Assembly: GCA_942490895.1 (NCBI GenBank)
Contig: CALNZC010000029.1
Coordinates: 327,019-391,018, forward strand
Direction: 5' to 3'
DNA length: 64,000 nt
Origin: JAGNXB01 sp942490895
Lineage (GTDB): Bacteria; Bacteroidota; Bacteroidia; Chitinophagales; Saprospiraceae
Each line of letters starts with the position of its first letter. Position 1 is the stretch's first letter. The position numbers and the translations under genes were made by a program. Positions 1-8,644 of the stretch are shown here, one piece after another. The notes beneath the pieces were generated by a model. It was not told the origin of the DNA. It did not search any database and saw nothing but the letters and a program-made list of their open reading frames with translations.

Positions 1-176
1 TCCAAAACGACCACATCCAGAGATCGTCGTCCAGCTGTTTTGATGGCTTCATAAATGGAATCCGCCTGATAGACCTTGAATTGGTCATTCCCCTGGACCA
101 AAAGTGAGGTGGTCAGGTTTGCCTCGGTGACATTATTGTCCACGAGAAGTATGGAAATGGTCGTTTTCGCGATCAT
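1..176 (-). CDS. Response regulator receiver domain, N-terminal fragment (runs off window)
   Basis: Reading leftwards from an ATG at 174-176, about 58 codons are open up to the window edge. The translation begins MIAKTTISILLVDNN and reaches DVVVL at the edge, which is the beta1 acidic pocket and the beta3 strand just before the phospho-acceptor Asp of a CheY-like receiver domain. The usual DD of the pocket is DN here. Any output domain lies outside the window. It is divergent from the polyprenyl synthase reading at 250. Confidence 0.7.
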   Translation of the reverse strand, partial: MIAKTTISILLVDNNVTEANLTTSLLVQGNDQFKVYQADSIYEAIKTAGRRSLDVVVL

Positions 177-249
177 TGTTAAGTTTCAGGACTGGACATA
201 CTGCTGTCCGTCAGGGGCAATGTATTTTTGCCCTATATCGATTAAGTAC

Positions 250-1239
250 ATGCAAACATTACGCCAATTCAGGGAGGCCTTTGAAGGAGTCGTGTCAAGG
301 GTATTGTGTCCCCAGCACGCCGGCGGGTTTATACGATCCTGTTGGGTATATATCTTGCAGTTGGGGGGCAAACGGGTTCGTCCGTTGCTCTGTGTGTCCG
401 GTTATCATTTTGGGCAACAGAACGATGTCACCGATGCGTTTGTGGACTGCGGCATTGGCCTTGGAGGTCTTTCACAATTTTTCGCTGGTGCATGATGACA
501 TTATGGATGATGCTCCGATGCGCCGTGGACATCCTACTGTCCATCAGGCCTGGAATTTGCCAACAGCCATCCTCTCCGGGGATATCATGTTGATTGAGGT
601 GTATCGCTTGCTGGCAAAAGCGTCTGAACCAGACTTGCTTCCCCTTGTCCTGGATCGCTTCCATCTCACGGCTATCGGTGTTTGTAAAGGGCAACAATTG
701 GATATGGATTTTGAAGAATCGAATGAGGTTGCCTGGTCGGATTACCTGACCATGATTCGCGGAAAGACAGCTATTCTGCTGGGAGGGTCGTTAGAGATCG
801 GTGGATTATTGGGTGGTGTACCCGTTGATGAAGCAAGATTATTATCCGACGCTGGAGTTTCCCTTGGTATGTCGTTTCAACTTATGGATGACTGGCTGGA
901 CACGTTTGGTGATCCGGATAAAACAGGAAAAGTCAGGTATGGTGATATTCTGCGAAGAAAAAAACCGCGCTTGTTCATCAGGCGATGGCTATGAGTTCGA
1001 CTGCGGATCGGGATCTCTTGAGATTGTGGTACCAATCTAAGACAGCCGATCACCCAGGAGTAGAGGTTTCAGAGGTTGCGGCTATTCTGGAACGAAGTGG
1101 AGCAGGGAATGCGGTATTGGAAAAGGCACATGCCATGCACGGGCAAGCCATCGAATTGCTGGATGGCATTCCATCTAGGCGAGGAGGGCGTGAATTGCTG
1201 AATCAATTGTTGGCGGAATTGCTAGGGCGCGATTCGTAA
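250..1239 (+). CDS. Polyprenyl (isoprenyl) diphosphate synthase, broken by several frameshifts
   Basis: Members of this family condense isopentenyl diphosphate with allylic diphosphates to make quinone or carrier-lipid precursors. The sequence shows QLGGKRVRP, the first aspartate-rich motif HDDIMDDAPMRRG and the second, DDWLDTFGD. The product is split over frames: it starts MQTLRQFREAFEG at 250, changes frame near 310, 355 and 440, and again near 960, where a run of seven A needs one more base to read RRKKTALVHQAMAMSS. It ends at 1239 in GRELLNQLLAELLG. All catalytic motifs survive and the breaks are single bases, one of them in a homopolymer, so sequencing error is more likely than true decay. 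Geranyl, farnesyl or octaprenyl specificity cannot be assigned. Confidence 0.75.
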
Positions 1240-1265
1240 AGGGGGGCGTTTGTTGGTGAAATGCA

Positions 1266-1719
1266 TTATAAAATGATCTTGCCATTCCACCACCCGGTTT
1301 CAATGCATGCTTTGTGTTTCGAGTAGAAGGCCAGTGCTTGGTTCGTTCCAGGAAAGCACTTGCCATTTGATTTGGCGTATGTTGCGTTGTTCTGCCAAGT
1401 TGACGAGTTCTTGGAAAAGCTGTGTGCCAATTCCTTTTTGCCGGAAATTTTCCGTGACGATGAGATCTTCCAAATAGATCATTTGACCTTTCCAGGTTGA
1501 ATAGCCAGAGTAATAAATGGCTGCGCCAACAATTTGATCAGATGTTTCAGCGATCAGGACCTCGAACCATTTGGCATCGAAGTCGCGTATATAGTCATGC
1601 GGAGTTGTCATGACGGCGTCAGGCTCTCGTTCATAAGTAGCTAACTCACAGACCAGTTGGTGTACTTTTGTGAGATCATCACGGGTTCCTTGGCGAATAT
1701 GGATAGGGGTCGTTGACAT
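1266..1719 (-). CDS. GNAT family N-acetyltransferase (SSAT-like), one frameshift
   Basis: It starts at the ATG at 1719 (MSTTPIHIRQGTRDDL; a second ATG lies at 1728). The GNAT fold is clear: beta4 YLEDLIVTENFRQKGIG holds the Q/RxxGxG/A acetyl-CoA pyrophosphate loop, followed by WQVLSWNEPS. One extra base near 1342 diverts the frame; removing it gives LAFYSKHKACIETGWWNGK and a stop at 1266, the expected C-terminus for spermidine/spermine acetyltransferase-like proteins of about 150 residues. The substrate is unknown. It is convergent with the polyprenyl synthase and divergent from the ribosomal operon. Confidence 0.75.
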
Positions 1720-1814
1720 CGACTGCAAGATACTGGTTGTCCATGATTGGGGGATGCTTGGCCAGAATGTCGTCCTCCTTGCATTTTATTCGTGTGAGAA
1801 TTTTTCAAGAAGCG

Positions 1815-1845
1815 TTTGTTTTCCGGGCGAATACTACTATCTTTG
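1815..1845 (+). promoter_or_regulatory. Bacteroidota-type promoter of the ribosomal protein operon
   Basis: TTTG at 1815-1818 and TATCTTTG at 1838-1845 are separated by exactly 19 bases, matching the -33 TTTG / -7 TAnnTTTG consensus of the Bacteroidota primary sigma factor. Transcription would start about 6-8 bases downstream and leave a leader of roughly 90 nt before rpsL at 1941. Confidence 0.8.
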
Positions 1846-1940
1846 CATTCGCTTTTTAGAAAAAGTGAGGCGATTTTTGTCAAAACCTGTTCATAATCAA
1901 TTGGTTTGATGAGACGCTGCCATATTTAAACGGTAAATGC

Positions 1941-2315
1941 ATGCCAACCATTAATCAGTTGGTCCGTAAGGGCCGCATCAAGATTGAAACGAAGAGCAAG
2001 GCGAAAGCCCTGGAATCCTGTCCGCAGAAGCGTGGGGTTTGTACTAGGGTTTACACCACAACTCCGAAGAAACCGAACTCTGCGCTGCGTAAAGTGGCAA
2101 AGGTTCGATTGACAAATGGCTATGAGGTCATCGCCTACATACCGGGTGAAGGCCACAACCTGCAGGAGCACTCTATCGTTCTGATTGGAAGGCGGTCGTG
2201 TAAAGATTTGCCAGGTGTGCGTTATACGATTGTTCGTGGCGCTTTGGATACGGCTGGTGTAGCCAACCGGAAGAAGAGCCGTTCAAGTTACGGTACGAAA
2301 CGACCTAAGAAATAA
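1941..2315 (+). CDS. rpsL: 30S ribosomal protein S12
   Basis: Decoding-centre protein, 124 aa, the normal length. TTTPKKPNSALRKVAKVRL (the decoding loop with the conserved Lys) and LPGVRYTIVRGALDTAGV are intact. Between them the near-universal RGGRVKDLPG reads GRRSCKDLPG. Reading 2187-2205 one base out of phase restores GGRVK, so a pair of compensating indels is the simplest explanation. First gene of the str-type cluster, preceded by the strong promoter at 1815-1845. Confidence 0.95.
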   Translation: MPTINQLVRKGRIKIETKSKAKALESCPQKRGVCTRVYTTTPKKPNSALRKVAKVRLTNGYEVIAYIPGEGHNLQEHSIVLIGRRSCKDLPGVRYTIVRGALDTAGVANRKKSRSSYGTKRPKK

Positions 2316-2336
2316 TTTTGTACATACTCCGAGAAG

Positions 2337-2816
2337 ATGAGAAAAAGAAAAACCAAAATCACGAGTAACGAATTCCTCAGCCGGATCCCCGGTACGGAGA
2401 TCCTATGGTGACCATGTTTGTCAACAATATGATGTTGTGTGGCAAAAAAGTCTACTGCTCTTCGCGTTTTTTTTATGATGCAATGGATATCATTGCAGAG
2501 AAGACAGAAGAGGATGCACATGGTATCTGGAAAAAGGCATTGAATAATGTCATGCCTCAGGTAGAAGTTCGTAGTAAACGAATCGGTGGTGCTACTTTCC
2601 AGATTCCAACTGAAATACGAGCCAAGCGTAAGATTTCTATTGGTATGAAATGGTTGATCAAATTTTCCCGGGCCTCGTAGTGGTAAAGGATATGCTGAAA
2701 AATTTGCTGCTGAATTGATTGCCGCAAGTAAAGGTGAAGGTGCTGCAGTGAAACGGAAAGAAGATACCCACAAAATGGCAGAATCAAACCGTGCATTTGC
2801 TCACTTTAGAGTATAA
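2337..2816 (+). CDS. rpsG: 30S ribosomal protein S7 (frameshifted)
   Basis: S7 nucleates assembly of the 30S head. It starts MRKRKTKITS at 2337, shifts frame before PDPRYGDPMVTMFVNNMM (from about 2382), reads DAMDIIAEKTEEDAHGIW and GGATFQIPTEIRAKRKISIG, then shifts again at about 2677, where one extra base precedes RSGKGYAEKF, and ends KMAESNRAFAHFRV at 2816. About 158 residues result after repair, the normal length. An essential gene in its normal operon place argues for consensus error, not a pseudogene. Confidence 0.85.
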
Positions 2817-2874
2817 TTTCCGCTTCCTAATTATCCTTTTGAACAATATTCCCTGAACGATTAATATTCCTGTC

Positions 2875-5010
2875 ATGTCCAAGAAGAGATCTTACATTCA
2901 CCAGAAACATTGGAATTGCCGCACACATTGATGCCGGTAAGACAACGACAACTGAGCGTGTTCTATATTATACAGGTTTCAGCCACAAAATCGGTGAAGT
3001 TCATGATGGTGCAGCTACCATGGACTGGATGGAGCAAGAGCAAGAGCGTGGTATTACCATTACTTCTGCAGCTAACAAGACAACTGGAAATGGGAAAGAT
3101 CAGGATTATCCGATGAATATCATTGATACTCCGGGACACGTTGATTTTACCGTTGAAGTAGAACGTTCTTTGCGAGTTTTGGATGGTGTTGTTGCTTTTT
3201 TCTGTGCTGTATCTGGTGTAGAGCCTCAGTCTGAAACAGTTTGGCGTCAAGCCGATCGGTATAAAGTTCCTCGTATTGGGTTTCGTTAATAAGATGGACC
3301 GTTCAGGTGCTGACTTTTTTGATGTTGTTAACGTCATGTTCAAAGATATATTGGGTGCTAATCCAGTTCCATTACAAGTTCCTATTGGTGCAGAAGAAGC
3401 CTTTAGAGGCGTAGTTGAGATTTAATTGAAAATAAGCAATCGTCTGGAATGATGACGATATGGGTATGACCTTCGATGAAATTCCAATTCCTGAAGAATT
3501 TGGTAGATACTGTTGAAGAATATCGTGAAAAGCTGGTGGAAGCAGTTGCTGAATACGATGAGATTTGATGGAAAAATTCTTCGAAGATCCAGATTCCATC
3601 ACTGCAGACGAAATGCGTGCAGCTATTCGTGCAGCAACGATCGATATGAGCATTATTCCAATGATGTGTGGTTCTGCCTTCAAAAACAAGGGTGTTCAGT
3701 TTATGTTAGATGGCGTTTGTACCTTCTTGCCTTCTCCACTAGATGTAGAAGCAATCGTAGGTGTCAATCCAGATACAGACAAAGAAGAATCTCGTAAGCC
3801 AGATGCAAGTGAGCCATTTTCTGCTTTAGCATTCAAAATTACGACTGACCCATTTGTAGGTCGTTTAGCTTATTTTCGTGTGTATTCAGGTTCTTTGGAC
3901 GCAGGTTCTTACGTATTGAATACCCGTTCTGGTAAAAAAGAACGAATTTCTCGTCTTTACCAGATGCACTCTAATAAGCAAAATGCTATTGAAATGGTAC
4001 AAGCAGGTGATATTGCAGCTGCTGTAGGTTTCAAAGATTTGCGTACAGGTGATACACTTTGTGATGTTGATCATCCAATCGTATTGGAAAGTATGACGTT
4101 CCCTGAGCCAGTAATCGGAATTGCGGTTGAGCCAAAAACTCAGAAAGATCTTGATAAGCTGGGTATGGCTTTAGCCAAGCTTGCTGAAGAAGATCCAACT
4201 TTCCGAGTAAGTTATGATGAAGATACCAACCAAACCGTAATCAGCGGAATGGGAGAATTGCACCTGGAAATCATTGTTGACCGTCTGAGACGTGAGTTCA
4301 AAGTAGAAGTTAACCAAGGAGAACCACAGGTTAACTATAAAGAAGCATTGACCCAGACGGTCAGCCACCGTGAAAGATTGAAGAAGCAACAGGTGGTTCT
4401 GGTCTATTCGCAGATATGGAATTCGAATTAGGCCCTGCTGATGAGGAATTCCTTGGAAAGCGAAGACTTCAAAAATGGTAAAGTAAAACTTCAATTTGAT
4501 TGGGGTATCGTAGGAGGGTCTATTGACAAAAACTACGTGAAGCCAATTACAGATGGTTTTGCATCTATGATGGACAATGGTATCCTGGCCGGCTACAACA
4601 TTGACAGCATGAAGGTTCGAGTTTATGATGGATCTATGCACGCCGTGGATTCCAAGCCAATTGCTTTTGAATTTTGTGCAAAAGAAGGCTTCGTAAAGCT
4701 GCGGCTAAAAAGGCTAAACCAGTTTTTTGGAGCCTATTATGAAACTGGAGGTAACCACTCCAGAAGAATATATGGGAGGCGTCATTGGTGACTTGAACCG
4801 TCGTCGTGGTTTGATAAAAGGTCAGGAAACCAAGAACAAGGCGGTATTGGTGAAAGCCGATGTGCCATTGTCAGAAATGTTTGGATATGTTACTCACTTG
4901 CGTACGATTACTTCAGGACGTGCGAGTTCCACTATGGAATTCTCCCATTATGCACCTGCACCAAGCAGCATTGCTGAAGCAGTAATCGAAAAGCAAAGGG
5001 AGCAGTTTAA
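2875..5010 (+). CDS. fusA: Elongation factor G (multiple frameshifts)
   Basis: GTPase driving ribosomal translocation. After a shift within the first five codons it reads RNIGIAAHIDAGKTTTTER (P-loop), ERGITITSAA (switch I), DTPGHVDFT (G3), NKMD (G4, in another frame from about 3290), then domains II-V, including ISGMGELHLEIIVDRL and SRASSTMEFSHYAPAPSSI after allowing for residue changes. Breaks lie near 2890, 3280, 3424-3500, 3566, 4390-4450 and 4710. The last open frame runs to 5059, but one extra A in a four-A run near 4990 gives EAVIEKAKGAV and a stop at 5008-5010, so I place the end there; this gives about 710 residues, as expected. Base composition is lower in GC than rplB (25/60 at 3841-3900 against 30/60 at 7321-7380). 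Confidence 0.85.
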
Positions 5011-5066
5011 GAGTATAAATTACCAGGAAGCAAAAGACCTTTTTTACTATCATTATTGAAAGGGTC

Positions 5067-5375
5067 ATGAATCAAAAAATCAGAATCAAACTACGTTCAT
5101 ACGATCACAACTTGGTCGATAAGTCGACTGAAAAGATCGTGAAAACGGTACGTAACTCCGGTGCCGTTGTTAGTGGCCCGATTCCGCTGCCCACTGAGAA
5201 AGAAATTTTCACGGTCCTGCGGTCTCCGCACGTGAATAAGAAATCTCGTGAGCAGTTCCAGTTGCGTACCCACAAACGCCTGATAGAAATCTATACGCCC
5301 ACGCCAAGGACCGTCGATGCTTTGTCCAAGTTGGAACTGCCCAGTGGTGTGGATATTCAGGTTAAGCTGACTTAA
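5067..5375 (+). CDS. rpsJ: 30S ribosomal protein S10
   Basis: 102 aa, starting MNQKIRIKLRSYDHNLVDKS and ending GVDIQVKLT; intact, with normal length. It sits in the 30S head and in many bacteria also acts in antitermination with NusB. First gene of the S10 cluster, directly behind fusA with no tuf, the usual Bacteroidota order. The spacer to rplC is unusually long (121 nt). Confidence 0.97.
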   Translation: MNQKIRIKLRSYDHNLVDKSTEKIVKTVRNSGAVVSGPIPLPTEKEIFTVLRSPHVNKKSREQFQLRTHKRLIEIYTPTPRTVDALSKLELPSGVDIQVKLT

Positions 5376-5496
5376 ACTCCGTGACCTTCGGGTCTCGAAG
5401 TAGAAGGTTGTTTTTGATGGACCGACTGGCACATGAGACATGTGCTCTGTGGCTATTGGTACGTATTCATTATTGAAAGGACAAAACAGATCTACT
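5376..5496 (+). promoter_or_regulatory. Structured rpsJ-rplC spacer, possible attenuator or leader
   Basis: The spacer is several times longer than most gaps in this cluster. It holds competing stems (ACCTTC 5384-5389 with GAAGGT 5403-5408, or CTTCG 5386-5390 with CGAAG 5396-5400) followed by a T-run at 5409-5415. A separate hairpin at 5429-5445 has stem GCACAT/ATGTGC and loop GAGAC. A 13-base string CATTATTGAAAGG occurs at 5468-5480 before rplC and also at 5051-5063 just before rpsJ. Function is inferred only. Confidence 0.4.
5429..5445 (+). repeat. GAGAC-loop hairpin, isolated copy
   Basis: Perfect 6-bp stem GCACAT/ATGTGC around the pentaloop GAGAC. The same loop with other stems recurs at 42848, 43071 (reverse), 43306, 43330 and 43528 (reverse), so this looks like a single member of a dispersed palindrome family. 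Confidence 0.5.
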
Positions 5497-6117
5497 GTGA
5501 AAGGTCTCATAGGAAAGAAAATAGGAATGACCAGCATCTTTGATGCGACTGGTCGAAATCAAGCCTGTACAGTGATTGAACTGGGTCCCTGTGTGGTGAC
5601 TCAGGTCAAGACGACTGATTCGGATGGATACAATGCATTGCAGCTTGCTTTTGGTGAAATGAAGGAGAAGAATGCTTCTCAGCCTTTACGGGGTCATTTC
5701 GCTGCAGCCGGTACAGCACCAAAGCGGAAACTTGTCGAATTTCGTGATTTCGAAATAGACAAGAGCCTTGGCGACACGATCCGTGTCGACGAGGTTTTCG
5801 AAGAAGGCGAGAAGATCAGTGCGGTTGGCATTTCCAAAGGAAAAGGCTTTCAGGGTGTTGTGAAGCGTCATGGTTTCGGTGGGGTCGGTCAACGAACTCA
5901 TGGTCAACATAACCGTGGTCGCGCTCCTGGATCCATTGGTGCATCCTCTTACCCTTCCAAGGTATTTAAGGGAATGCGCATGGCCGGACAGACCGGAAAC
6001 AAGCGGATCAAAACGGGCAACTTACGGGTACTCCGGATTTTGGCTGACCAGAATGTGATCCTGATTAAGGGTGCGGTTCCCGGTCATAAGGGTGCCTTTG
6101 TAATTCTTGAAAAATAA
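5497..6117 (+). CDS. rplC: 50S ribosomal protein L3
   Basis: I chose the GTG at 5497 because it gives MKGLIGKKIGMTSIFDATG, the standard L3 N-terminus, and 206 aa, the family length; the frame is open further upstream. The central extension GFGGVGQRTHGQHNRGRAPG reaches towards the peptidyl transferase centre. An early-assembly protein of the 50S subunit. Followed by rplD after 7 nt. Confidence 0.96.
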   Translation: MKGLIGKKIGMTSIFDATGRNQACTVIELGPCVVTQVKTTDSDGYNALQLAFGEMKEKNASQPLRGHFAAAGTAPKRKLVEFRDFEIDKSLGDTIRVDEVFEEGEKISAVGISKGKGFQGVVKRHGFGGVGQRTHGQHNRGRAPGSIGASSYPSKVFKGMRMAGQTGNKRIKTGNLRVLRILADQNVILIKGAVPGHKGAFVILEK

Positions 6118-6124
6118 GCCGGCG

Positions 6125-6751
6125 ATGAAATTGAAGGTATATACGTTAGACGGCAAGGAAACGGGAAGGGAGCTTGAGCTTCCTCAGGAAATCTTTGGTG
6201 TTGAGCCCAACGAGCATGTGGTTTACCTTGCGGTAAAGCAGTATCTCGCCAATCAGCGTCAGGGTACAGCCAAGTCAAAGGAGCGCAGTGAGCTCTCCGG
6301 TTCGACTCGAAAATTGCATCGTCAAAAAGGTACAGGAGGTTCTCGTAAAGGGGATATCAAGAGTCCAACATTCCGTGGCGGTGCCCGGGTATTTGGACCA
6401 CGTCCCCGGAATCATAGCTTCCGTCTCAACAAGAAGGTAAAGTCACTTGCCCGCAAGTCTGCCTTGAGTGCGAAGTATGCAGATGGTTCTATCCGAATCA
6501 TTGAAGATTTTGGACTTGATGCACCGAAGACGACTGCGCTGAAGCAGATCCTGGCTAGCCAGGGAATGGAAGCTGCCAAGACAATGGTAGTGACTACTGA
6601 TTACGATATGAATCTGGTACGTTCCAGTCGCAACCTGCCTAAGGCCAGCGTCTGTGCCGCCAGAGATTTGAATACTTATGAAGTCTTGAATGCGAACCAT
6701 CTGCTTATTGCAGAGGGGGCTGTAGCCAGGATTCGTGAAACCTTTGCATAA
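6125..6751 (+). CDS. rplD: 50S ribosomal protein L4
   Basis: ATG at 6125 gives MKLKVYTLDGKETGRELELP and 208 aa. The basic exit-tunnel loop is visible (TRKLHRQKGTGGSRKGDIKS, then GGARVFGPRPRNHSF). In gammaproteobacteria L4 autoregulates the S10 operon; nothing here proves that for this phylum, though the structured region before rplC is a candidate. Confidence 0.96.
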   Translation: MKLKVYTLDGKETGRELELPQEIFGVEPNEHVVYLAVKQYLANQRQGTAKSKERSELSGSTRKLHRQKGTGGSRKGDIKSPTFRGGARVFGPRPRNHSFRLNKKVKSLARKSALSAKYADGSIRIIEDFGLDAPKTTALKQILASQGMEAAKTMVVTTDYDMNLVRSSRNLPKASVCAARDLNTYEVLNANHLLIAEGAVARIRETFA

Positions 6752-6763
6752 TCGGAACTGATC

Positions 6764-7060
6764 ATGGGAAAACAGATATTGATCAAACCGCTGATCACCG
6801 AAAAGGCTGAGCAACTCACCGAAAAGCGGAACCAGTTCACATTTGTTGTCGATAAAAAGGCAAACAAGGTGGAGATCCGCAAAGCTGTAGAGCAGATGTA
6901 CAGCGTTCAGGTGATGGCCGTGAATACAGCCATCATGCCTTCAAAAACGCGCAACCGGAATACCAAGGCGGGCTTTATCCGCGGTCAGGTGTCTTCTTAC
7001 AAGAAGGCAATTGTGACACTTGCAGCCGGTGAAACCATCGACCTGTACGGCGATATTTAA
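6764..7060 (+). CDS. rplW: 50S ribosomal protein L23
   Basis: 98 aa, starting MGKQILIKPLITEKAEQL. L23 sits at the tunnel exit and docks trigger factor and SRP. The loop MPSKTRNRNTKAGFIRGQ is typical. Intact, 12 nt after rplD. Confidence 0.96.
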   Translation: MGKQILIKPLITEKAEQLTEKRNQFTFVVDKKANKVEIRKAVEQMYSVQVMAVNTAIMPSKTRNRNTKAGFIRGQVSSYKKAIVTLAAGETIDLYGDI

Positions 7061-7084
7061 TAGACAAGGCAAATTAGAGATACC

Positions 7085-7912
7085 ATGCCCGTTAGAAAGT
7101 TAAATCCAGTTTCACCCGGTCAACGCCATCGCGTTGCAAATACCTTTTCGGAGGTAACTTGCTCAGAGCCGGAAAAGAGCCTGCTGTCGAAGATGACTTC
7201 TTCAGGTGGCCGCAACCGGACAGGTAAGATGACGGTGAGAAACCGTGGCGGAGGCCATAAGCGTCGCTACAGAATCATCGACTTCAAGCGTGATAAGGAT
7301 GGGATCCCCGCAACTGTCAAGACAGTTGAGTATGATCCGAACCGTTCCGCTTTCATCAGCCTCCTGGTTTATGCAGATGGCGAAAAGCGCTATATCATTG
7401 CGCCGAAGGGTATCAAAGTTGGAGATACGTTGTTGTCGGGTAAAGGAGCGCCGCCTTCCCTTGGAAATACACTCTTGCTGAGTGAAGTGCCTTTGGGAAC
7501 GGAAGTACATGCAATCGAGATGCAACCTGGTAAGGGTGCAGCGATGGCACGTAGCGCAGGCACATATGCGGTGTTGGCTAACCGGGAGGAAAAGTATGGC
7601 GTACTTCGCCTGCCTTCAGGTGAAACACGCCGGATCCTGTTAACCTGTCGTGCAACGATGGGTGTTACATCCAACCCGGATCACGGTCTGACCGTGATGG
7701 GTAAAGCTGGCCGGAATCGTTGGGCGGGTCGCCGTCCACGTGTTCGTGGTGTCGCGATGAACCCAGTCGATCACCCGATGGGTGGTGGTGAGGGTCGTGC
7801 TTCTGGAGGTCACCCAACTTCACGGACGGGTATCATGGCCAAAGGCCAGAAGACGCGTAGCCGGAAGAAGCCTTCCAGCAAGCTGATCATCAATCGTAGG
7901 AAAACGAAATAG
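7085..7912 (+). CDS. rplB: 50S ribosomal protein L2
   Basis: 275 aa, normal length. GRNRTGKMTVRNRGGGHKRR and the C-terminal MNPVDHPMGGGEGR are seen, the latter carrying the His close to the peptidyl transferase centre. The C-terminus is basic (KTRSRKKPSSKLIINRRK). Intact. Confidence 0.97.
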   Translation: MPVRKLNPVSPGQRHRVANTFSEVTCSEPEKSLLSKMTSSGGRNRTGKMTVRNRGGGHKRRYRIIDFKRDKDGIPATVKTVEYDPNRSAFISLLVYADGEKRYIIAPKGIKVGDTLLSGKGAPPSLGNTLLLSEVPLGTEVHAIEMQPGKGAAMARSAGTYAVLANREEKYGVLRLPSGETRRILLTCRATMGVTSNPDHGLTVMGKAGRNRWAGRRPRVRGVAMNPVDHPMGGGEGRASGGHPTSRTGIMAKGQKTRSRKKPSSKLIINRRKTK

Positions 7913-7937
7913 TAAGACGAGATAATCTTCCGTACCA

Positions 7938-8207
7938 ATGGCAAGATCAATAAAAAAAGGACCTTATGTATTCTACAAGCTGCTGCAAAAAGTACAGCTT
8001 GCAAAAGAATCCACTAAGAAGCAAGTCATTAAGACCTGGAGCCGTGCATCAATGATCATCCCCGATATGGTGGGTGAAACGATTGCGGTACACAATGGGA
8101 AAACCTTTGTTCCGGTTTACGTGACAGAAAACATGGTTGGGCACAAACTTGGAGAATTTTCGCCGACGCGAAACTTCCGGGGACATGCCGGCAACCGGAA
8201 AAAATAA
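7938..8207 (+). CDS. rpsS: 30S ribosomal protein S19
   Basis: 89 aa, starting MARSIKKGPYVFYKLLQKV, with the conserved TWSRASMIIPDMVG and GHKLGEFSPTRNFRGHAG. Binds 16S rRNA in the head with S13. Intact. Confidence 0.97.
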   Translation: MARSIKKGPYVFYKLLQKVQLAKESTKKQVIKTWSRASMIIPDMVGETIAVHNGKTFVPVYVTENMVGHKLGEFSPTRNFRGHAGNRKK

Positions 8208-8229
8208 AGCAGGCTAAAAACAGACTTCC

Positions 8230-8616
8230 ATGGAAGCGGTAGCAAAACTGAAAAATTGTCCAATGTCGGCTCGTAAGATGCGGCTGGTGGTTGATAATAT
8301 CCGAGGTCGGAGTGTAGTCGACGCCTTGAATATCCTGAAGTTCACCCGCAATGAAGCGGCTGTATGGTTGGAAAAGGTGTTACTTTCTGCGATTTCAAAT
8401 TGGGAGAACAAATCGGGAATGCAAAGCAGTGCAGACGAATTTGATCTCTTTGTGAAAGAAGCATTTTCAGACGAAGCAGGTATGCTCAAGCGTTTTCGTC
8501 CTGCCCCACACGGGCGGGCACATCGGATTCGCAAGCGGAGTAACCATGTGACATTGGTAGTCGCCAATCGGGTGCCAATGGAGCAGGATGCTGTTATCGC
8601 CGGAGAAGAAGAATAA
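8230..8616 (+). CDS. rplV: 50S ribosomal protein L22
   Basis: 128 aa. NCPMSARKMRLVVDNIRGRS at the N-terminus and the tunnel hairpin FRPAPHGRAHRIRKRSNHVT are typical of L22. A GEEE acidic tail follows. Intact. Confidence 0.96.
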   Translation: MEAVAKLKNCPMSARKMRLVVDNIRGRSVVDALNILKFTRNEAAVWLEKVLLSAISNWENKSGMQSSADEFDLFVKEAFSDEAGMLKRFRPAPHGRAHRIRKRSNHVTLVVANRVPMEQDAVIAGEEE

Positions 8617-8644
8617 TTTAAGGAACTGATAAGAACCTGAATTC

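Noticed and set aside
2875..5059. Programmed frameshifting or a split EF-G
   Set aside because: There are at least six breaks of both signs without slippery-site signals, and the change at the C-terminus is explained by one A in a homopolymer.
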